Under the pieces are notes generated by a model. The model saw only the letters and a list, made by a program, of their open reading frames with translations. It made no database searches and had not been told where the DNA came from. Position numbers and translations under genes: made by a program. A stretch of 64,000 nt of DNA from Anaerolineales bacterium (lineage in GTDB: Bacteria; Chloroflexota; Anaerolineae; Anaerolineales; Villigracilaceae). Shown here piece after piece: positions 26,420 to 36,782 of this stretch (position 1 is its first letter; the number at the start of each line of letters is the position of its first letter). Location of the stretch: positions 1 to 64,000 of the forward strand of contig JAFGMV010000049.1 in assembly GCA_016927315.1 (NCBI GenBank). Direction: 5' to 3'.

Positions 26420-27580
26420 CTACACTTCGCTGGACAGTACTTCTGACAACTGCTCTACCAAGGTATCGATCTGTTCCTTTGAGATCACCAAAGGTGGGAG
26501 CAAGCGGATGGTGGTAAGCCCAGCATTCAGCGCAAGGATGTGTCGATCTTGCAGGGCCTTCAGAAAAGGGGCCACTTTTTGTTTAAGTTCAATGCCGATC
26601 ATCAACCCAAGTCCACGTACTTCACGTATCAATGGTGAATTTAATTCCTCCAACTTCTCCTTAAGATATTCACCCTTTTCCTGCGCCTGGCTGGCTAAAT
26701 TTTCATCTTCCATGACTTGCAGGGCGGCATTGGCGGCCGCACAGGAGAGTGGGTTACCACCGAAAGTCGAACCATGCAGGCCAGGACTAAACCCCTGGAC
26801 CCGTGGACCGATCAGGACAGCACCCATGGGGACACCGCCGGCCAGGGATTTGGCGATGGTGATCATGTCGGGGACAATCTCCATATGCTGGAAGGCGAAC
26901 ATTTTTCCGGTTCGGCAAAACCCTGATTGGATTTCATCGATAATAAGCAGTGTACCTTTTTCTGAACAGATACGTCGTGCTGCCTGCAGGTATGCTGTAT
27001 CAGCTATATAAATCCCGCCTTCGCCCTGGATGGCTTCCAGGATCACGGCGGCAGTCTGGTCGTTTACCGATTCTTTCAGACGCTCTGTGTTATTGAAGGG
27101 GACGTGGCTGTACTCGGGTACTAGCGGCTCAAAAGCGCTGCGGTAGTGTTTATTCCAGGTGGCAGACAATGCTCCCATTGTTCGACCGTGGAATCCACGC
27201 ATAGACGCCACGATACCCGGCCGTCCCGTGGAAAGACGAGCAAACTTGATTGCTGCTTCTACAGCCTCAGTTCCAGAGTTGCAAAAGAACACTCTGTTCA
27301 ATTCCGGAACCAGAGAGGTGATCTTCTTCATCAGAGCTGCGCGCTGGTCGTTTGGAAAGGTCTCGAAAAGCGTAACAAGTTTTTTCGACTGTTCTGAAAT
27401 GGCCTCGGCAACCTTGGGGTGAGCATGTCCCAGGTTCGCAACGCCGTGTCCGGAATTACAATCCAGGTATTCATTACCGTCGGCATCCCAGAGCAGCGCT
27501 CCCTGCCCGCGCACAAAGACGATGGGCTGTTTGGTATACAGACCGGAAGTGTGTTCGGATTCGATTCTAAAGATGTCCAT
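26420..27580 (-). CDS. lysJ: [LysW]-aminoadipate/glutamate semialdehyde aminotransferase
   Basis: 386 residues starting MDIFRIESEHTSGLY. A class III aminotransferase of the ArgD/LysJ group with NSGHGVANLGHAHP at the N-terminus, FCNSGTEAVEAAIK, IIDEIQSGFCRTG and the PLP lysine in TIAKSLAGG. It transaminates the semialdehyde still bound to LysW, making LysW-ornithine or LysW-lysine. The longer frame upstream of this Met overlaps the carB 3' end and has no support. Position between carB and lysK fits the LysW route rather than N-acetylornithine synthesis. Confidence 0.88.
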   Translation of the reverse strand: MDIFRIESEHTSGLYTKQPIVFVRGQGALLWDADGNEYLDCNSGHGVANLGHAHPKVAEAISEQSKKLVTLFETFPNDQRAALMKKITSLVPELNRVFFCNSGTEAVEAAIKFARLSTGRPGIVASMRGFHGRTMGALSATWNKHYRSAFEPLVPEYSHVPFNNTERLKESVNDQTAAVILEAIQGEGGIYIADTAYLQAARRICSEKGTLLIIDEIQSGFCRTGKMFAFQHMEIVPDMITIAKSLAGGVPMGAVLIGPRVQGFSPGLHGSTFGGNPLSCAAANAALQVMEDENLASQAQEKGEYLKEKLEELNSPLIREVRGLGLMIGIELKQKVAPFLKALQDRHILALNAGLTTIRLLPPLVISKEQIDTLVEQLSEVLSSEV

Positions 27581-27656
27581 GTTTATTGCCTCTGTGTATC
27601 TGTCTGGTCTCAAATGGATGCTTTGGGGTGGGGGTGATCCATTGGGGGAGAACGGT

Positions 27657-30600
27657 TTAAATGATTGTGCTGTTGTAATGTTCCTGCAGGCTGCGGTATT
27701 GCATCTCATTCTTTCTTACTGCTTGAATCGCCGATGTTGCAGCAGCCGCTGCCGACAGGGTTGTCAATAAGGGTACATCCATCAGAGTTGCGGCTGCCCG
27801 TATTTCGGCGCCATCTGTGTGGGCCTGGGCGCCAAGGGGTGTGTTCAAGATTAAATGAACCTTTCCTTCCCGGATCAAGTCGACTGTGTGCGGTGAGCCA
27901 TCAGCCATCTTGTTGATGGTCGCTACCGGGATGTTGACTTTCCTGAAGAAGTCAGCAGTGCCAGGAGTGGCATATATCCTGAACCCCATCCGGTGCAGGT
28001 CACGAGCAAACTTGAGTGCAGCGCTTTTGTCATAATCATTAACGGAGACCAGGACAGCACCTTCCAGAGGAAGTCCTGTTCCCGCTGCCAGTTGTGATTT
28101 GGCAAAGGCGTGTCCGAAGCGGGATGCATGTCCCATGACCTCTCCGGTAGAGCGCATCTCCGGTCCAAGGAGCGCATCTGAGCCATGCAGCTTTTTGAAC
28201 GGCAGGACAGCTTCCTTGATGAAAAATCCGTTTACCTGCGGTTCCTCGGTTACTCCAAGCTCTTGCAAGGATTTTCCAGCCATGATCTGTGCTGCACGAT
28301 AGGCCAGATTCAAACCGGTTGCTTTGCTGGCATAGGGTACTGTACGGGAGGCCCGTGGATTGACCTCCAGGACATAGATAATTTCATCTTTCATGGCAAA
28401 CTGTACATTCATGAGGCCCTGTACGTCCAGCGCCAGACCTAACTGCTCGGTATATTCTCTCATGATTCCCTGGTGATAAGCACTGACCTTGTAAGGCGGC
28501 AGTACGCAGGCGGCATCTCCTGAGTGAACGCCGGCTTCTTCAATGTGCTGCATCACTGCGCCAATTACAACCCTTTGTCCGTCGGCCAGCGCGTCTACGT
28601 CAATTTCAAATGCGTCTTCAAGAAATTTGTCGATCAAAATTGGTTGTCCGGGCGCGGCTTCGATGGCCAGCTCGATAAAGCCTTGCAGTGTATCCTCGCT
28701 CTGAACCAGCGCCATCGCTCGTCCGCCCAGGACAAACGATGGTCGTACCAGCACAGGATACCCAATGCGCTCAACAACCATTCGGGCTTCTTCAAATGAC
28801 CGGGCAATGCCGTTCTCTGGTTGGGGAATATCCTGTTTGGCCAGAAGTTTGGCAAATTCTTCCCTGTCTTCCGTGAGTAGGATGGAAGCAGGTGAAGTAC
28901 CCAGGATCCTGACGCCAGCGGCTTCCAATCCGGCGGAAAGGTTGAGCGGGGTTTGCCCGCCAAACTGAACGATGACACCGATGGGTTCTTCTCGGTCAAT
29001 TACATTTAGTACGTGCTCAAGGGTCAAAGGTTCGAAGTATAACCGGTCGGCAGTATCATAATCGGTTGAAACCGTTTCCGGATTGCAGTTGTACATGATG
29101 GTCTCATAACCCATCTTCTCAAGTGCAAAGGCTGCCTGGCAGCAGCAGTAATCAAACTCGATGCCCTGCCCGATGCGATTAGGACCACCACCCAGGATCA
29201 TGATTTTTTCCCTCGTTGTTGGTCTGGACTCATCTTCAATTTCATAGGCGCTGTACAGGTAGGGTGTTTGCGCCTCGAACTCGGCCGCACAGGTGTCTAC
29301 TCGCTGGAAGGTTGGAAGGATACCGAGGGATTTCCGCAGTGTACGAACGGACAATGTTTTTTTATGACCACTGCTATTGGATAGAAGCAAACGTTCAATA
29401 TACGCGTCGGCCAAACCCATTTGTTTGGCGTTATATAGTACGGATTTGAAATCATCCTGGTGCAGTTCTTTTTGATCCTTGCCAAGAAATTCTGCTACCT
29501 TTTTTCTGCAATCATCAATGAGCTTCATCTCTGATAGGAACCACATGTCATAGCCGGTGGCGGCAGCAATTTCTTCAAGGGGAACACCTGTTTGTATGCA
29601 GCGATACACTTTAAAGATTCGGTCAGCCGTTGGTGTTATGAGTGATTCGACTGGCAGCAGGTCAGTTGGTGATTTATCCGGGCCTGAACCATCCAGGGCG
29701 TCCACGCCGATTTCCAGGGATTGGACGGCCTTGTTCAGGGCTTCCGGGAATGTACGCCCAAGTGCCATCACTTCTCCAACCGATTTCATTTGCGGTCCTA
29801 GGGTTGGATCAACACCCGGGAATTTTTCAAAAGCCCAGCGAGGCGCCTTGACAACCACATAATCCAATGATGGTTCGAAGGCCGCCTGCGTTTGTTTGGT
29901 GATGTCGTTCTGAATCTCATCTAACGTGAACCCAACTGCAACCAATGCTGCTAATTTTGCAATTGGGAAACCAGTAGCCTTGGATGCAAGCGATGAAGAA
30001 CGACTGACGCGCGGGTTCATCTCGATCACCACAGCTTCACCTGTTTGTGGATTGACTCCGAACTGGACGTTTGAGCCACCCGTCTCAACGCCAACCGCCG
30101 ACATCACTCGCTTGGCCAGATCCCTCAGGACCTGGTATTCGCGGTCGGTAAGAGTTTGGGCTGGGGCAATGGTGATACTGTCTCCAGTGTGGACCCCCAT
30201 TGGATCCAGGTTTTCTATTGAACAAACCACTACAAAGTTGTCTTTGTGGTCACGCATGACTTCTAGCTCAAACTCTTTCCACCCCAGGACGGATTGTTCC
30301 AGCCAGGCTTGGTCAATAGGAGATTCGGATATCGCCACGCGTATGGCTTCAGCCAGTTCGTCAAGTTTATTGACCCAGGATGCACCAGTCCCGCCCAGTG
30401 CAAATGAAGCCCGGACCAGTACAGGGAAGCCGGTTTCTTTGACCATCGCCAGCGCTTCATCATAAGAATGAGCTGGGCCGCCTTTGGGTACGGGAACACT
30501 GGCTTTTTGCATTGCTTCCCTGAAGAGGTTGCGGTCTTCTGCTGCTTTAATGGCAGTTAAATTGGCGCCGATCAGCCGGACGCCATGTTTCTCCAGTATC

Positions 30601-30917
30601 CCTCTATTGCTTAATTCAAGCGCCAGGTTCAATCCAGTTTGACCTCCAACGGTTGGGAGCATGGCATCCGGTTTTTCCTGGACAATAATTGCTTCAAGCG
30701 CCTCCACGGTCAGTGGTTCGATGTATGTTGCATCGGCAATTTCTGGATCTGTCATGATCGTGGCCGGGTTAGAATTGACCAGGACAACCCGGTATCCCTG
30801 TGACTTCAAGGCTTTGACTGCCTGGGTGCCAGAGTAATCGAATTCGGCTGCCTGGCCGATTATGATCGGTCCAGAGCCTGGTACAAGAATTGTTTTAATG
30901 TCAGTTCGTTTTGGCAT
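27657..30917 (-). CDS. carB: Carbamoyl-phosphate synthase large subunit
   Basis: 1086 residues, full length, with two ATP-grasp halves (each starting with a [17 protein letters not shown] or [17 protein letters not shown] type loop, around residues 13 and 563) and a C-terminal MGS-like allosteric domain from about 935. It makes carbamoyl phosphate from ammonia, bicarbonate and two ATP for arginine and pyrimidine synthesis. Its location inside the arginine operon implies arginine-linked control. No ribosome site is visible before its ATG; translation may depend on the 34-codon ORF that overlaps its start. Confidence 0.96.
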   Translation of the reverse strand: MPKRTDIKTILVPGSGPIIIGQAAEFDYSGTQAVKALKSQGYRVVLVNSNPATIMTDPEIADATYIEPLTVEALEAIIVQEKPDAMLPTVGGQTGLNLALELSNRGILEKHGVRLIGANLTAIKAAEDRNLFREAMQKASVPVPKGGPAHSYDEALAMVKETGFPVLVRASFALGGTGASWVNKLDELAEAIRVAISESPIDQAWLEQSVLGWKEFELEVMRDHKDNFVVVCSIENLDPMGVHTGDSITIAPAQTLTDREYQVLRDLAKRVMSAVGVETGGSNVQFGVNPQTGEAVVIEMNPRVSRSSSLASKATGFPIAKLAALVAVGFTLDEIQNDITKQTQAAFEPSLDYVVVKAPRWAFEKFPGVDPTLGPQMKSVGEVMALGRTFPEALNKAVQSLEIGVDALDGSGPDKSPTDLLPVESLITPTADRIFKVYRCIQTGVPLEEIAAATGYDMWFLSEMKLIDDCRKKVAEFLGKDQKELHQDDFKSVLYNAKQMGLADAYIERLLLSNSSGHKKTLSVRTLRKSLGILPTFQRVDTCAAEFEAQTPYLYSAYEIEDESRPTTREKIMILGGGPNRIGQGIEFDYCCCQAAFALEKMGYETIMYNCNPETVSTDYDTADRLYFEPLTLEHVLNVIDREEPIGVIVQFGGQTPLNLSAGLEAAGVRILGTSPASILLTEDREEFAKLLAKQDIPQPENGIARSFEEARMVVERIGYPVLVRPSFVLGGRAMALVQSEDTLQGFIELAIEAAPGQPILIDKFLEDAFEIDVDALADGQRVVIGAVMQHIEEAGVHSGDAACVLPPYKVSAYHQGIMREYTEQLGLALDVQGLMNVQFAMKDEIIYVLEVNPRASRTVPYASKATGLNLAYRAAQIMAGKSLQELGVTEEPQVNGFFIKEAVLPFKKLHGSDALLGPEMRSTGEVMGHASRFGHAFAKSQLAAGTGLPLEGAVLVSVNDYDKSAALKFARDLHRMGFRIYATPGTADFFRKVNIPVATINKMADGSPHTVDLIREGKVHLILNTPLGAQAHTDGAEIRAAATLMDVPLLTTLSAAAAATSAIQAVRKNEMQYRSLQEHYNSTII

Positions 30918-31005
30918 AGGTTATATCACGTGATATTGATTCAAATTGGTGTATCTGGCTGTACCGGGCATAATCTTTGGCCAGTTTGTGGTAATCGACT
31001 TTCAT
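30901..31005 (-). CDS. 34-codon ORF between carA and carB
   Basis: The ATG overlaps the carA stop (ATGA) and the ORF ends 17 bases inside carB, so it is coupled on both sides. The start [19 protein letters not shown] looks like the first residues of a class I methyltransferase (the usual YD-LA-YARHR pattern), so it may be the 5' remnant of a deleted methyltransferase gene kept because it couples carB translation. Alternatively it is a true small protein. No independent ribosome site is strong. Confidence 0.45.
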   Translation of the reverse strand: MKVDYHKLAKDYARYSQIHQFESISRDITYAKTN

Positions 31006-32183
31006 GATGCCGCTTTTTTCTTTTTTTGATAAATGTTTACATTATTAAAGAAATCTTCAAAGATATTATGTGCATCGTGTGGCCCGGGGGCAGCTTCAGG
31101 ATGGAACTGCACACTTAGTACAGGTTGATTTTTTAGTTGTATCCCTTCCAGGGAATTATCATTTAAGCTTTTGTAGGTAATTTCAATTTCATTTGGATCC
31201 AGGTCTGTTTCAGCCACACAGTAATTATGATTTTGGGCTGTGATTAAGACATCTCCCGTTGGGAGATGTTGCACGGGATGGTTGCCTCCATGGTGTCCGA
31301 AAGTTAGCCGGTGAGTATTGGCGCCCAGGGCGCGTCCAAGAAGTTGGTGGCCCAGACAGATCCCGAATATCGGGATATCGCTTTCAAGCAGGTCTTGAAC
31401 CGCTTTGCATGCATATGGCAAGCCGGCCGGGTCGCCCGGTCCATTTGAGAGGAAAATACCATCCGGATCCAGAATAAACACTTCGCTGGCGGGTGTATCC
31501 GCGGGAACGACTGTAACCCTGGCGCCAAGGCTGGTGAGATGCCGGAGGATATTACGCTTAATTCCAAAGTCATAAGCGACAATGTGAACCATGGATGTGA
31601 AATTTTTTGCCACGATCCATTTGTCTCCGCTGTCACCTTCCCAATGATAGGGTTCGGCACAGGTCACTTCTTTTACCATATCCTGCCCATCCAGGCCTGG
31701 CCACTCACGCGCCATCTTGAGCAAGATATCAGGCTCAGTGCCTCTGGTCGAAAGGGCGGCTTTCTGGGTTCCCCCTTCTCGTAGTTTGCGCGTCAGGTAA
31801 CGCGTATCAATGTTGCTGATTCCGGGAACACCGTTTTCCGCCAGCCAGTCTGGCAGGGTTGTGTTGGATCGGTAATTGGAAACTACCGGACTGAGTGATC
31901 GGATTACAAGAGCTGATACCTGTGGGCGGATTGATTCATTATCTTCAGTGTTAATGCCCACATTACCGATGTGCGAGACTGTAAAGATTACAGCCTGGCC
32001 GTGATAAGATGGATCGGTCAGAATCTCTTGGTACCCAGTCATACTGGTGTTGAAGACGAGTTCGAAGACCGCATCAGTTTCAGCACCAAAGCCCAGGCCA
32101 GTAAGGATAGTGCCATCTTCCAGGCTGAGTGTAGCCGGCTTGCGAGTCGTGGGTTGATGATCGGATGTTACAGAAGTTATCAT
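31002..32183 (-). CDS. carA: Carbamoyl-phosphate synthase small (glutaminase) subunit
   Basis: 393 residues starting [16 protein letters not shown], chosen over longer upstream starts because it follows CAGG and gives a normal length. The class I glutamine amidotransferase triad is present: nucleophile Cys in [11 protein letters not shown] and His-Glu in [12 protein letters not shown]. It supplies ammonia to CarB. Lies between lysZ and the small ORF that couples to carB. Confidence 0.94.
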   Translation of the reverse strand: MITSVTSDHQPTTRKPATLSLEDGTILTGLGFGAETDAVFELVFNTSMTGYQEILTDPSYHGQAVIFTVSHIGNVGINTEDNESIRPQVSALVIRSLSPVVSNYRSNTTLPDWLAENGVPGISNIDTRYLTRKLREGGTQKAALSTRGTEPDILLKMAREWPGLDGQDMVKEVTCAEPYHWEGDSGDKWIVAKNFTSMVHIVAYDFGIKRNILRHLTSLGARVTVVPADTPASEVFILDPDGIFLSNGPGDPAGLPYACKAVQDLLESDIPIFGICLGHQLLGRALGANTHRLTFGHHGGNHPVQHLPTGDVLITAQNHNYCVAETDLDPNEIEITYKSLNDNSLEGIQLKNQPVLSVQFHPEAAPGPHDAHNIFEDFFNNVNIYQKKKKAAS

Positions 32184-32261
32184 TGGGATATATACCTGAC
32201 TGTTATTTTCTAACCATACATGTAGAATGCAGTCACCTGATCGATCCGTGCTGTACAAGTT

Positions 32262-33083
32262 TCATTCGATAACCGTACCGTTGCCGTCGAGTGCTGAAGA
32301 GATCGGATTTTCGATTCGTCCATCAGCGATTACGACTCGTTTGACGCCGCCTTGCAGGGCCTCTTCAGATCCAAGAACTTTCTTTTTCATCCTTCCCTGG
32401 GCTGATTCGAGTGCAGCTGGGATCTGGCTCTGTGTAAGATGCTTGATTAGGCTGTTCTCATCGGGGAAATTCTTCATTAAACCCGGTACTGCTGTCAAAA
32501 GGAGCAAGTTGTCAGCGTTGAGTGCAGCAGCGATCATGGCCGCCGCTCGATCGGCATCGACATTTAAGGCTTCGCCATCGCAACTGACGGCAACAGGGGC
32601 AATGACTGGCAGATAACCGGCCTCGATCAACAAATTCAGAAGGTTGGTATTGATCTTGTCGATCTTACCCGTGTAATCATCCCGGATAATTTTTCGCTTC
32701 CCGTCTTCAATCGACTGGATTGCCGATTTGCGCGTAGCCAACATAGCGCGGCCATCCAGGCCACTTAATCCAAAAGCGTTGACCTTGAGCATTTGCAGTT
32801 GTTCAACCAGAAGGGAATTGACTTTTCCATTAACAGCCATCAGGAAGATTTCCAGCGTGGAACGATCTGTATACCGGGATGTGTATCCTGACGGGGAGGT
32901 GATGAACCTGGGAGGTTTTCCGGTCGCTTCACCAAGCGCATTGGCTTCTGCAGAACCGCCATGTACCAGTACCAGCTTCTGGTCTTTTTTTAACTGTAGG
33001 GCAACGTCTTTGCAAATTGCGGAAAAATCAACGCCTTCGGTGCCGCCAAGTTTGACGACAGTAACGGATGTAGTTTGATTCAT
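32262..33083 (-). CDS. lysZ: [LysW]-aminoadipate/glutamate kinase
   Basis: A 273-residue amino-acid kinase related to ArgB. VVKLGGTEG and LVHGGSAEANALGEATG form the phosphate-binding loops; the PPRFITSPSGYTSRYTD stretch is typical of the LysZ branch. It phosphorylates the side-chain carboxylate of aminoadipate or glutamate while bound to LysW. It sits between lysY and carA in the arginine operon. The same enzyme is expected to serve lysine synthesis because no second copy is present in the lysine operon. Confidence 0.88.
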   Translation of the reverse strand: MNQTTSVTVVKLGGTEGVDFSAICKDVALQLKKDQKLVLVHGGSAEANALGEATGKPPRFITSPSGYTSRYTDRSTLEIFLMAVNGKVNSLLVEQLQMLKVNAFGLSGLDGRAMLATRKSAIQSIEDGKRKIIRDDYTGKIDKINTNLLNLLIEAGYLPVIAPVAVSCDGEALNVDADRAAAMIAAALNADNLLLLTAVPGLMKNFPDENSLIKHLTQSQIPAALESAQGRMKKKVLGSEEALQGGVKRVVIADGRIENPISSALDGNGTVIE

Positions 33084-33160
33084 GATGATGTTCCTGAAAT
33101 ATTAATACACTGCTGAAAAGAAATAGAAGAATTGGTAATCAGCGATCTATGTTGTCATTG

Positions 33161-34195
33161 CTAAATCGGGTGCAGTCCTGGGAACCCAAGCCCGGTGGTT
33201 TCATCCAGGCCGAGCATCAGGTTCATACACTGGACCGCTGAACCAGACGCACCTTTCATCAGGTTGTCAATCGCGCAGATAGAGACAATATGACCGGTTT
33301 CAGGGTCGAAGTCAAAGCCCAGGTCAGCATAATTGGAGCCAGACAGGATTTTTGGTTCCGGTACCCGGTAAACACCGCGCTGTTCTTTCACCACGCGGAG
33401 AAAGGGGTTGTCATTGGCTGCGCCGCGATATGCTTTCCACAGGTCCTTGTTCTGAACACCGGGTTTGAGAACCGCATGTGCAGTGGCCAGGACACCACGT
33501 ACCAGGTCTACGGATGTCATCGTCAGGGTGACATCTTTCAAGCCCATTTCCTGGAGAACTTCTGCTGTGTGACGGTGTCCATATGTGGAAAAGGTACGAA
33601 TAACATTGGCCCTTTCGGGGTGGTGTGAACCTGGGTTGCCAGCGACCCCACCCTCAGATGAGCCAACTTTCAATTCGATAATTACACGGGCTGCCGGGTC
33701 TATCAGGTTATTTTGGACCAGCGGCAGCAGGGCCAGGTTGCTGGCAGTGGCATTACATCCAACACCGCTAACGTAATTGGCAGTTTTTAGATCTTCCCGA
33801 TGCAGTTCCGGCAATCCATAAATGAACTTGCTCAGCCATTCTGGCGCCACATGCGGTTCGCCGTACCACCGCTCATAAACTTTGGGGTCTCGCAGGCGAA
33901 AATCTCCTGACAGATCAACAATGCGGGAAGCAATATTTGCATATTCCTCGATCATGTGTTGGGCCTGTTTATGCGGCAAACCCAGGAATAGCACATCGAC
34001 CGATTCCAGATCTGCAGGGTCGCTGAACTTGAGCTGTGTGCGCTTGCGCAGGTTTGGATGAGTCTGGTAAATATATTCTCCCAATTTTGAGCGGGAGGTG
34101 GCCTGTATGATCTCCACTTCAGGATGGTCGTTCAGGATACGAAGCAGTTCTCCTCCGGTGTACCCTGAAGCGCCGATAATAGAAACTCGCGTCAT
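33161..34195 (-). CDS. lysY: [LysW]-aminoadipyl/glutamyl phosphate reductase
   Basis: 344 residues of the ArgC/LysY family: NADP loop IIGASGYTGGELLRIL near the N-terminus, catalytic Cys in SGVGCNATASN (about residue 143), and HHPERANVIRTFSTYGHRHTAE. It reduces the LysW-bound acyl phosphate to the semialdehyde. Its ATG overlaps the stop of argX (ATGA-type), with AAGGAG inside the end of argX, so the two are coupled. Expected to act in both lysine and arginine synthesis. Confidence 0.9.
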   Translation of the reverse strand: MTRVSIIGASGYTGGELLRILNDHPEVEIIQATSRSKLGEYIYQTHPNLRKRTQLKFSDPADLESVDVLFLGLPHKQAQHMIEEYANIASRIVDLSGDFRLRDPKVYERWYGEPHVAPEWLSKFIYGLPELHREDLKTANYVSGVGCNATASNLALLPLVQNNLIDPAARVIIELKVGSSEGGVAGNPGSHHPERANVIRTFSTYGHRHTAEVLQEMGLKDVTLTMTSVDLVRGVLATAHAVLKPGVQNKDLWKAYRGAANDNPFLRVVKEQRGVYRVPEPKILSGSNYADLGFDFDPETGHIVSICAIDNLMKGASGSAVQCMNLMLGLDETTGLGFPGLHPI

Positions 34196-35070
34196 GATGA
34201 TTTCTCCTTGGCGGCCTTCGCCAGACGGGCCGTATATTCAACAATTTCTCCAGCGATATCGACATTGGTTACGGGCTGTGCAGTGTGAAATTCCATGGTG
34301 TGATTGATCTCATTTACCAGAAAGCCTCGTTTGGGATCTTCGATCAGGTCAACGGCCAAAACACCTCCACCGACGGCCTGGGTCGCTTTGATGGCAAGCT
34401 CTTCAATTTCTGGTGTGATCGGACAGATTTCTCCGGCCCCGCCGCGGGCGGTATTGGTGATCCAATGTTCCGATTTGCGATAAATAGCAGCAAGCACACG
34501 GTCGCCGACCACGATCACACGGATATCTCTTCCCGGCTTACATATATACTCTTGAGCATAAAAAATCTGATGTTGGGTTGATCCTAAAATTGCTTTATGT
34601 TCCAGTATTGCTTCAGCAGCTTCCCGGTCGTTGATCTTGGCGAGGAGTCGGCCCCAGGAACCTACGACCGGTTTCATTACCACCGGATATCCGATGGATT
34701 CAATGGCTTCCAGGGCAGAGTCCTGGCTGAAGGCCACCACATCACGTGGCAGCGGAACCCTGGCACGTTTAAGCATGGCGCTGCTGGTGACTTTGTCGCC
34801 ACAAGCTTCGGCGACTGAGGCCATGTTCACGGTTGGGATGCCCCAGGTGTTTAATACACGCAGGGCATACAGGCCGCTGTTGTAACTGATGCTTCGTTCC
34901 AGGACAGCATCGAACTTTTGCCAGATGCGCCTGTCGTCCAGGTCGAAATAGTATTTGCGGTCATCCAGGCGCTCATAATCGATGCCGCGCTTTTCCATTG
35001 CAGCGAATATCCATTTTTCTTCAACCCTCACTCGGGAGTATAAGACGCCAATCCGCAAACGCTTCTGCAT
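34192..35070 (-). CDS. argX: LysX-family ATP-grasp ligase, likely glutamate-LysW ligase (ArgX)
   Basis: 292 residues, ATP-grasp fold of the LysX/RimK family starting MQKRLRIGVLYSRVRVEEKW, with [31 protein letters not shown] and LVNEINHTMEF. It joins an amino acid alpha-amino group to the terminal glutamate of LysW. A paralogue lies at the end of the lysine operon, so by context this copy activates glutamate for ornithine/arginine and the other one aminoadipate for lysine. Substrate choice is inferred from neighbours, not from residues. It follows lysW, separated by a perfect hairpin. Confidence 0.8.
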   Translation of the reverse strand: MQKRLRIGVLYSRVRVEEKWIFAAMEKRGIDYERLDDRKYYFDLDDRRIWQKFDAVLERSISYNSGLYALRVLNTWGIPTVNMASVAEACGDKVTSSAMLKRARVPLPRDVVAFSQDSALEAIESIGYPVVMKPVVGSWGRLLAKINDREAAEAILEHKAILGSTQHQIFYAQEYICKPGRDIRVIVVGDRVLAAIYRKSEHWITNTARGGAGEICPITPEIEELAIKATQAVGGGVLAVDLIEDPKRGFLVNEINHTMEFHTAQPVTNVDIAGEIVEYTARLAKAAKEKSS

Positions 35071-35089
35071 GGGTTCCTCTTATGTGCGC

Positions 35090-35133
35090 GAGAACGGGGG
35101 TGAACGGACTGTCTACCGTTCACCCCCGTTCTC
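35090..35133 (-). other. Perfect 18-bp intercistronic hairpin between lysW and argX
   Basis: GAGAACGGGGGTGAACGG (35090-35107) and CCGTTCACCCCCGTTCTC (35116-35133) are perfect complements with an 8-nt loop. It begins eight bases after the lysW stop and ends 19 bases before the argX start. No T-tract follows, so it is not a classical terminator. A likely role is to protect the 3' end of a lysW-containing RNA fragment or partly stop transcription, giving more carrier protein than enzyme. Confidence 0.75.
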
Positions 35134-35141
35134 AATGAATA

Positions 35142-35309
35142 CTATTCGCCCCAGTCTTCCTGCTCCATGGGAGCCAGGTCAACAGCAGCTGGGTCAAGGG
35201 AGGTGACTTCAAGGTCTACACCACAATCGGGGCAGACAATAATTTCGCCGATTTCCGTGCCTTCTTCGAAGGTGATTTCAGCTTCACATTCAGGACAATT
35301 CGTTGACAT
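35142..35309 (-). CDS. lysW: LysW amino-group carrier protein
   Basis: A 55-residue acidic protein. The N-terminal zinc-ribbon has C5-P-E-C8 and C26-P-D-C29, and the C-terminus is EDWGE, the signature end whose final glutamate gamma-carboxylate is joined to aminoadipate or glutamate. The start follows AAGGAG. This carrier protects the amino group during lysine and arginine synthesis in Thermus, Deinococcus and Sulfolobales. It is the only copy in the window, although two LysX-type ligases are present, so it must be shared between the two pathways. Confidence 0.97.
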   Translation of the reverse strand: MSTNCPECEAEITFEEGTEIGEIIVCPDCGVDLEVTSLDPAAVDLAPMEQEDWGE

Positions 35310-35366
35310 TTTTTGTTTCTCCTTATTTTAAGATCGAAATATAGTAACAATTTATTTTGAAAAGCG

Positions 35367-36770
35367 TTACTGACAGCGTGTCTGCACCATTTGATAGTGT
35401 AGGATTGCCTGTACGCTTTTTGCTTTTGCCAGTTGGATCTTGACAGCCTCGGGAGCTGTGCCTCCACTAACGTTCCTGCGCTCGACGGATTTTTTGGGGT
35501 TAAAGACCTCGTAAACGTCATCTTCAATTACAGGCGACAGATTCTGGTATTTCTTGATGGATAGCTTATCAAGGTGGATGCCTTCATCTGCCGCAGCCTG
35601 GACAGCTTTCCCGGCAATGGTGTGGGCTTCGCGGAACGCAATGCCTTTCATAACCAGGTAATCGGCCAGGTCAGTTGCCATCATGCTTGGGTCAATTGCT
35701 GCGCTCATCTTAACTGGATTGGTCTTGATGGTTTCCAGTGCTCCGGAGATAACCGGGAGGATGGCGGCCAGGGTGTCAAAGGCGGCAAAGACCGGAATCT
35801 TATCTTCCTGCAAATCTTTATCATATGTCGAGGGAAGACCTTTTAGCGTGGTCATTAAACCAGTGAGTAAACCTAACAGCGTGCCTGCTTTTCCACGTGT
35901 CAATTCGAATACATCCGGGTTTTTTTTCTGCGGCATCAGGCTCGAACCAGTTGAAAAGGCATCTGCAAGTTCGAAGAACCCAAACTCTGATGTGGTGAAA
36001 AGCACGATAGCTTCGGCCAGCTTGCTCAGATGTATACCCGTCAGGGAAGCATTGAACAGGAACTCAGCTACAAAATCACGATCTGAAACTGCATCCAAGC
36101 TGTTCTTTGTGATCGTTGCAAAGCCCAAGGACGAACTCAATGCTTTACGATCCACCTGAAATGTAGAACCGGCCAATGCACCAGAGCCCAGGGGTAGTGC
36201 AGCCAGGTGTCCGACCATTTGGGCGAAGCGTTCCCGGTCTCTTTGTAATGGCCAGAAGTGGGAAAGCCACCAGTGTGACAGCAGTATTGGTTGGGCCCGC
36301 TGTAAGTGGGTGTATCCAGGCATCAGAATTTCCATATCTGTTTCAGCGCGATCGATCAATACGGCCTGTAAACCGGCCAGGTAGCTGTCCAACTCGGGTA
36401 GGGTCTGGATGATCCACAACCGGAAATCAGTGGCAACCTGGTCGTTCCGGCTTCGCCCGCTGTGGAGTTTGCCTGCTACCGGTCCCGTCACTTCTGCCAG
36501 GCGTCTTTCTATGGCTGTGTGGATGTCTTCATCGCTTCCGGCAAACTTGAACTTTTTATTTTGAAATTCGCTCCGGACTTCCTGCAGCCCGCGTAAGATC
36601 TCCTGGTGTTCACCCTCAGTCAGGATCCCAGCCCGCTGCAGTCCATCAGCCCAGACCTCGCTGCAGCATATATCCTGCAGGGCCATACGCTGATCGAAGG
36701 GCAGGGATGAATTCAGCTGCCAGGCAACTTTGTCCAAATTTTCTTTAAACCGACCACCCCAAAGGGTCAT
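35367..36770 (-). CDS. argH: Argininosuccinate lyase
   Basis: 467 residues, full length, with the family signature GSSLMPQKKNPD near residue 280 and the SGRSRNDQVATD active-site stretch near residue 108. It splits argininosuccinate to arginine and fumarate in the cytoplasm, the last step of arginine synthesis. Second gene of the operon, 12 bases after argG, with GAGG before the start. The C-terminal end (GGTAPEAVKIQLAKAK) is normal. Confidence 0.96.
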   Translation of the reverse strand: MTLWGGRFKENLDKVAWQLNSSLPFDQRMALQDICCSEVWADGLQRAGILTEGEHQEILRGLQEVRSEFQNKKFKFAGSDEDIHTAIERRLAEVTGPVAGKLHSGRSRNDQVATDFRLWIIQTLPELDSYLAGLQAVLIDRAETDMEILMPGYTHLQRAQPILLSHWWLSHFWPLQRDRERFAQMVGHLAALPLGSGALAGSTFQVDRKALSSSLGFATITKNSLDAVSDRDFVAEFLFNASLTGIHLSKLAEAIVLFTTSEFGFFELADAFSTGSSLMPQKKNPDVFELTRGKAGTLLGLLTGLMTTLKGLPSTYDKDLQEDKIPVFAAFDTLAAILPVISGALETIKTNPVKMSAAIDPSMMATDLADYLVMKGIAFREAHTIAGKAVQAAADEGIHLDKLSIKKYQNLSPVIEDDVYEVFNPKKSVERRNVSGGTAPEAVKIQLAKAKSVQAILHYQMVQTRCQ

Positions 36771-36782
36771 GATATACCTCGC

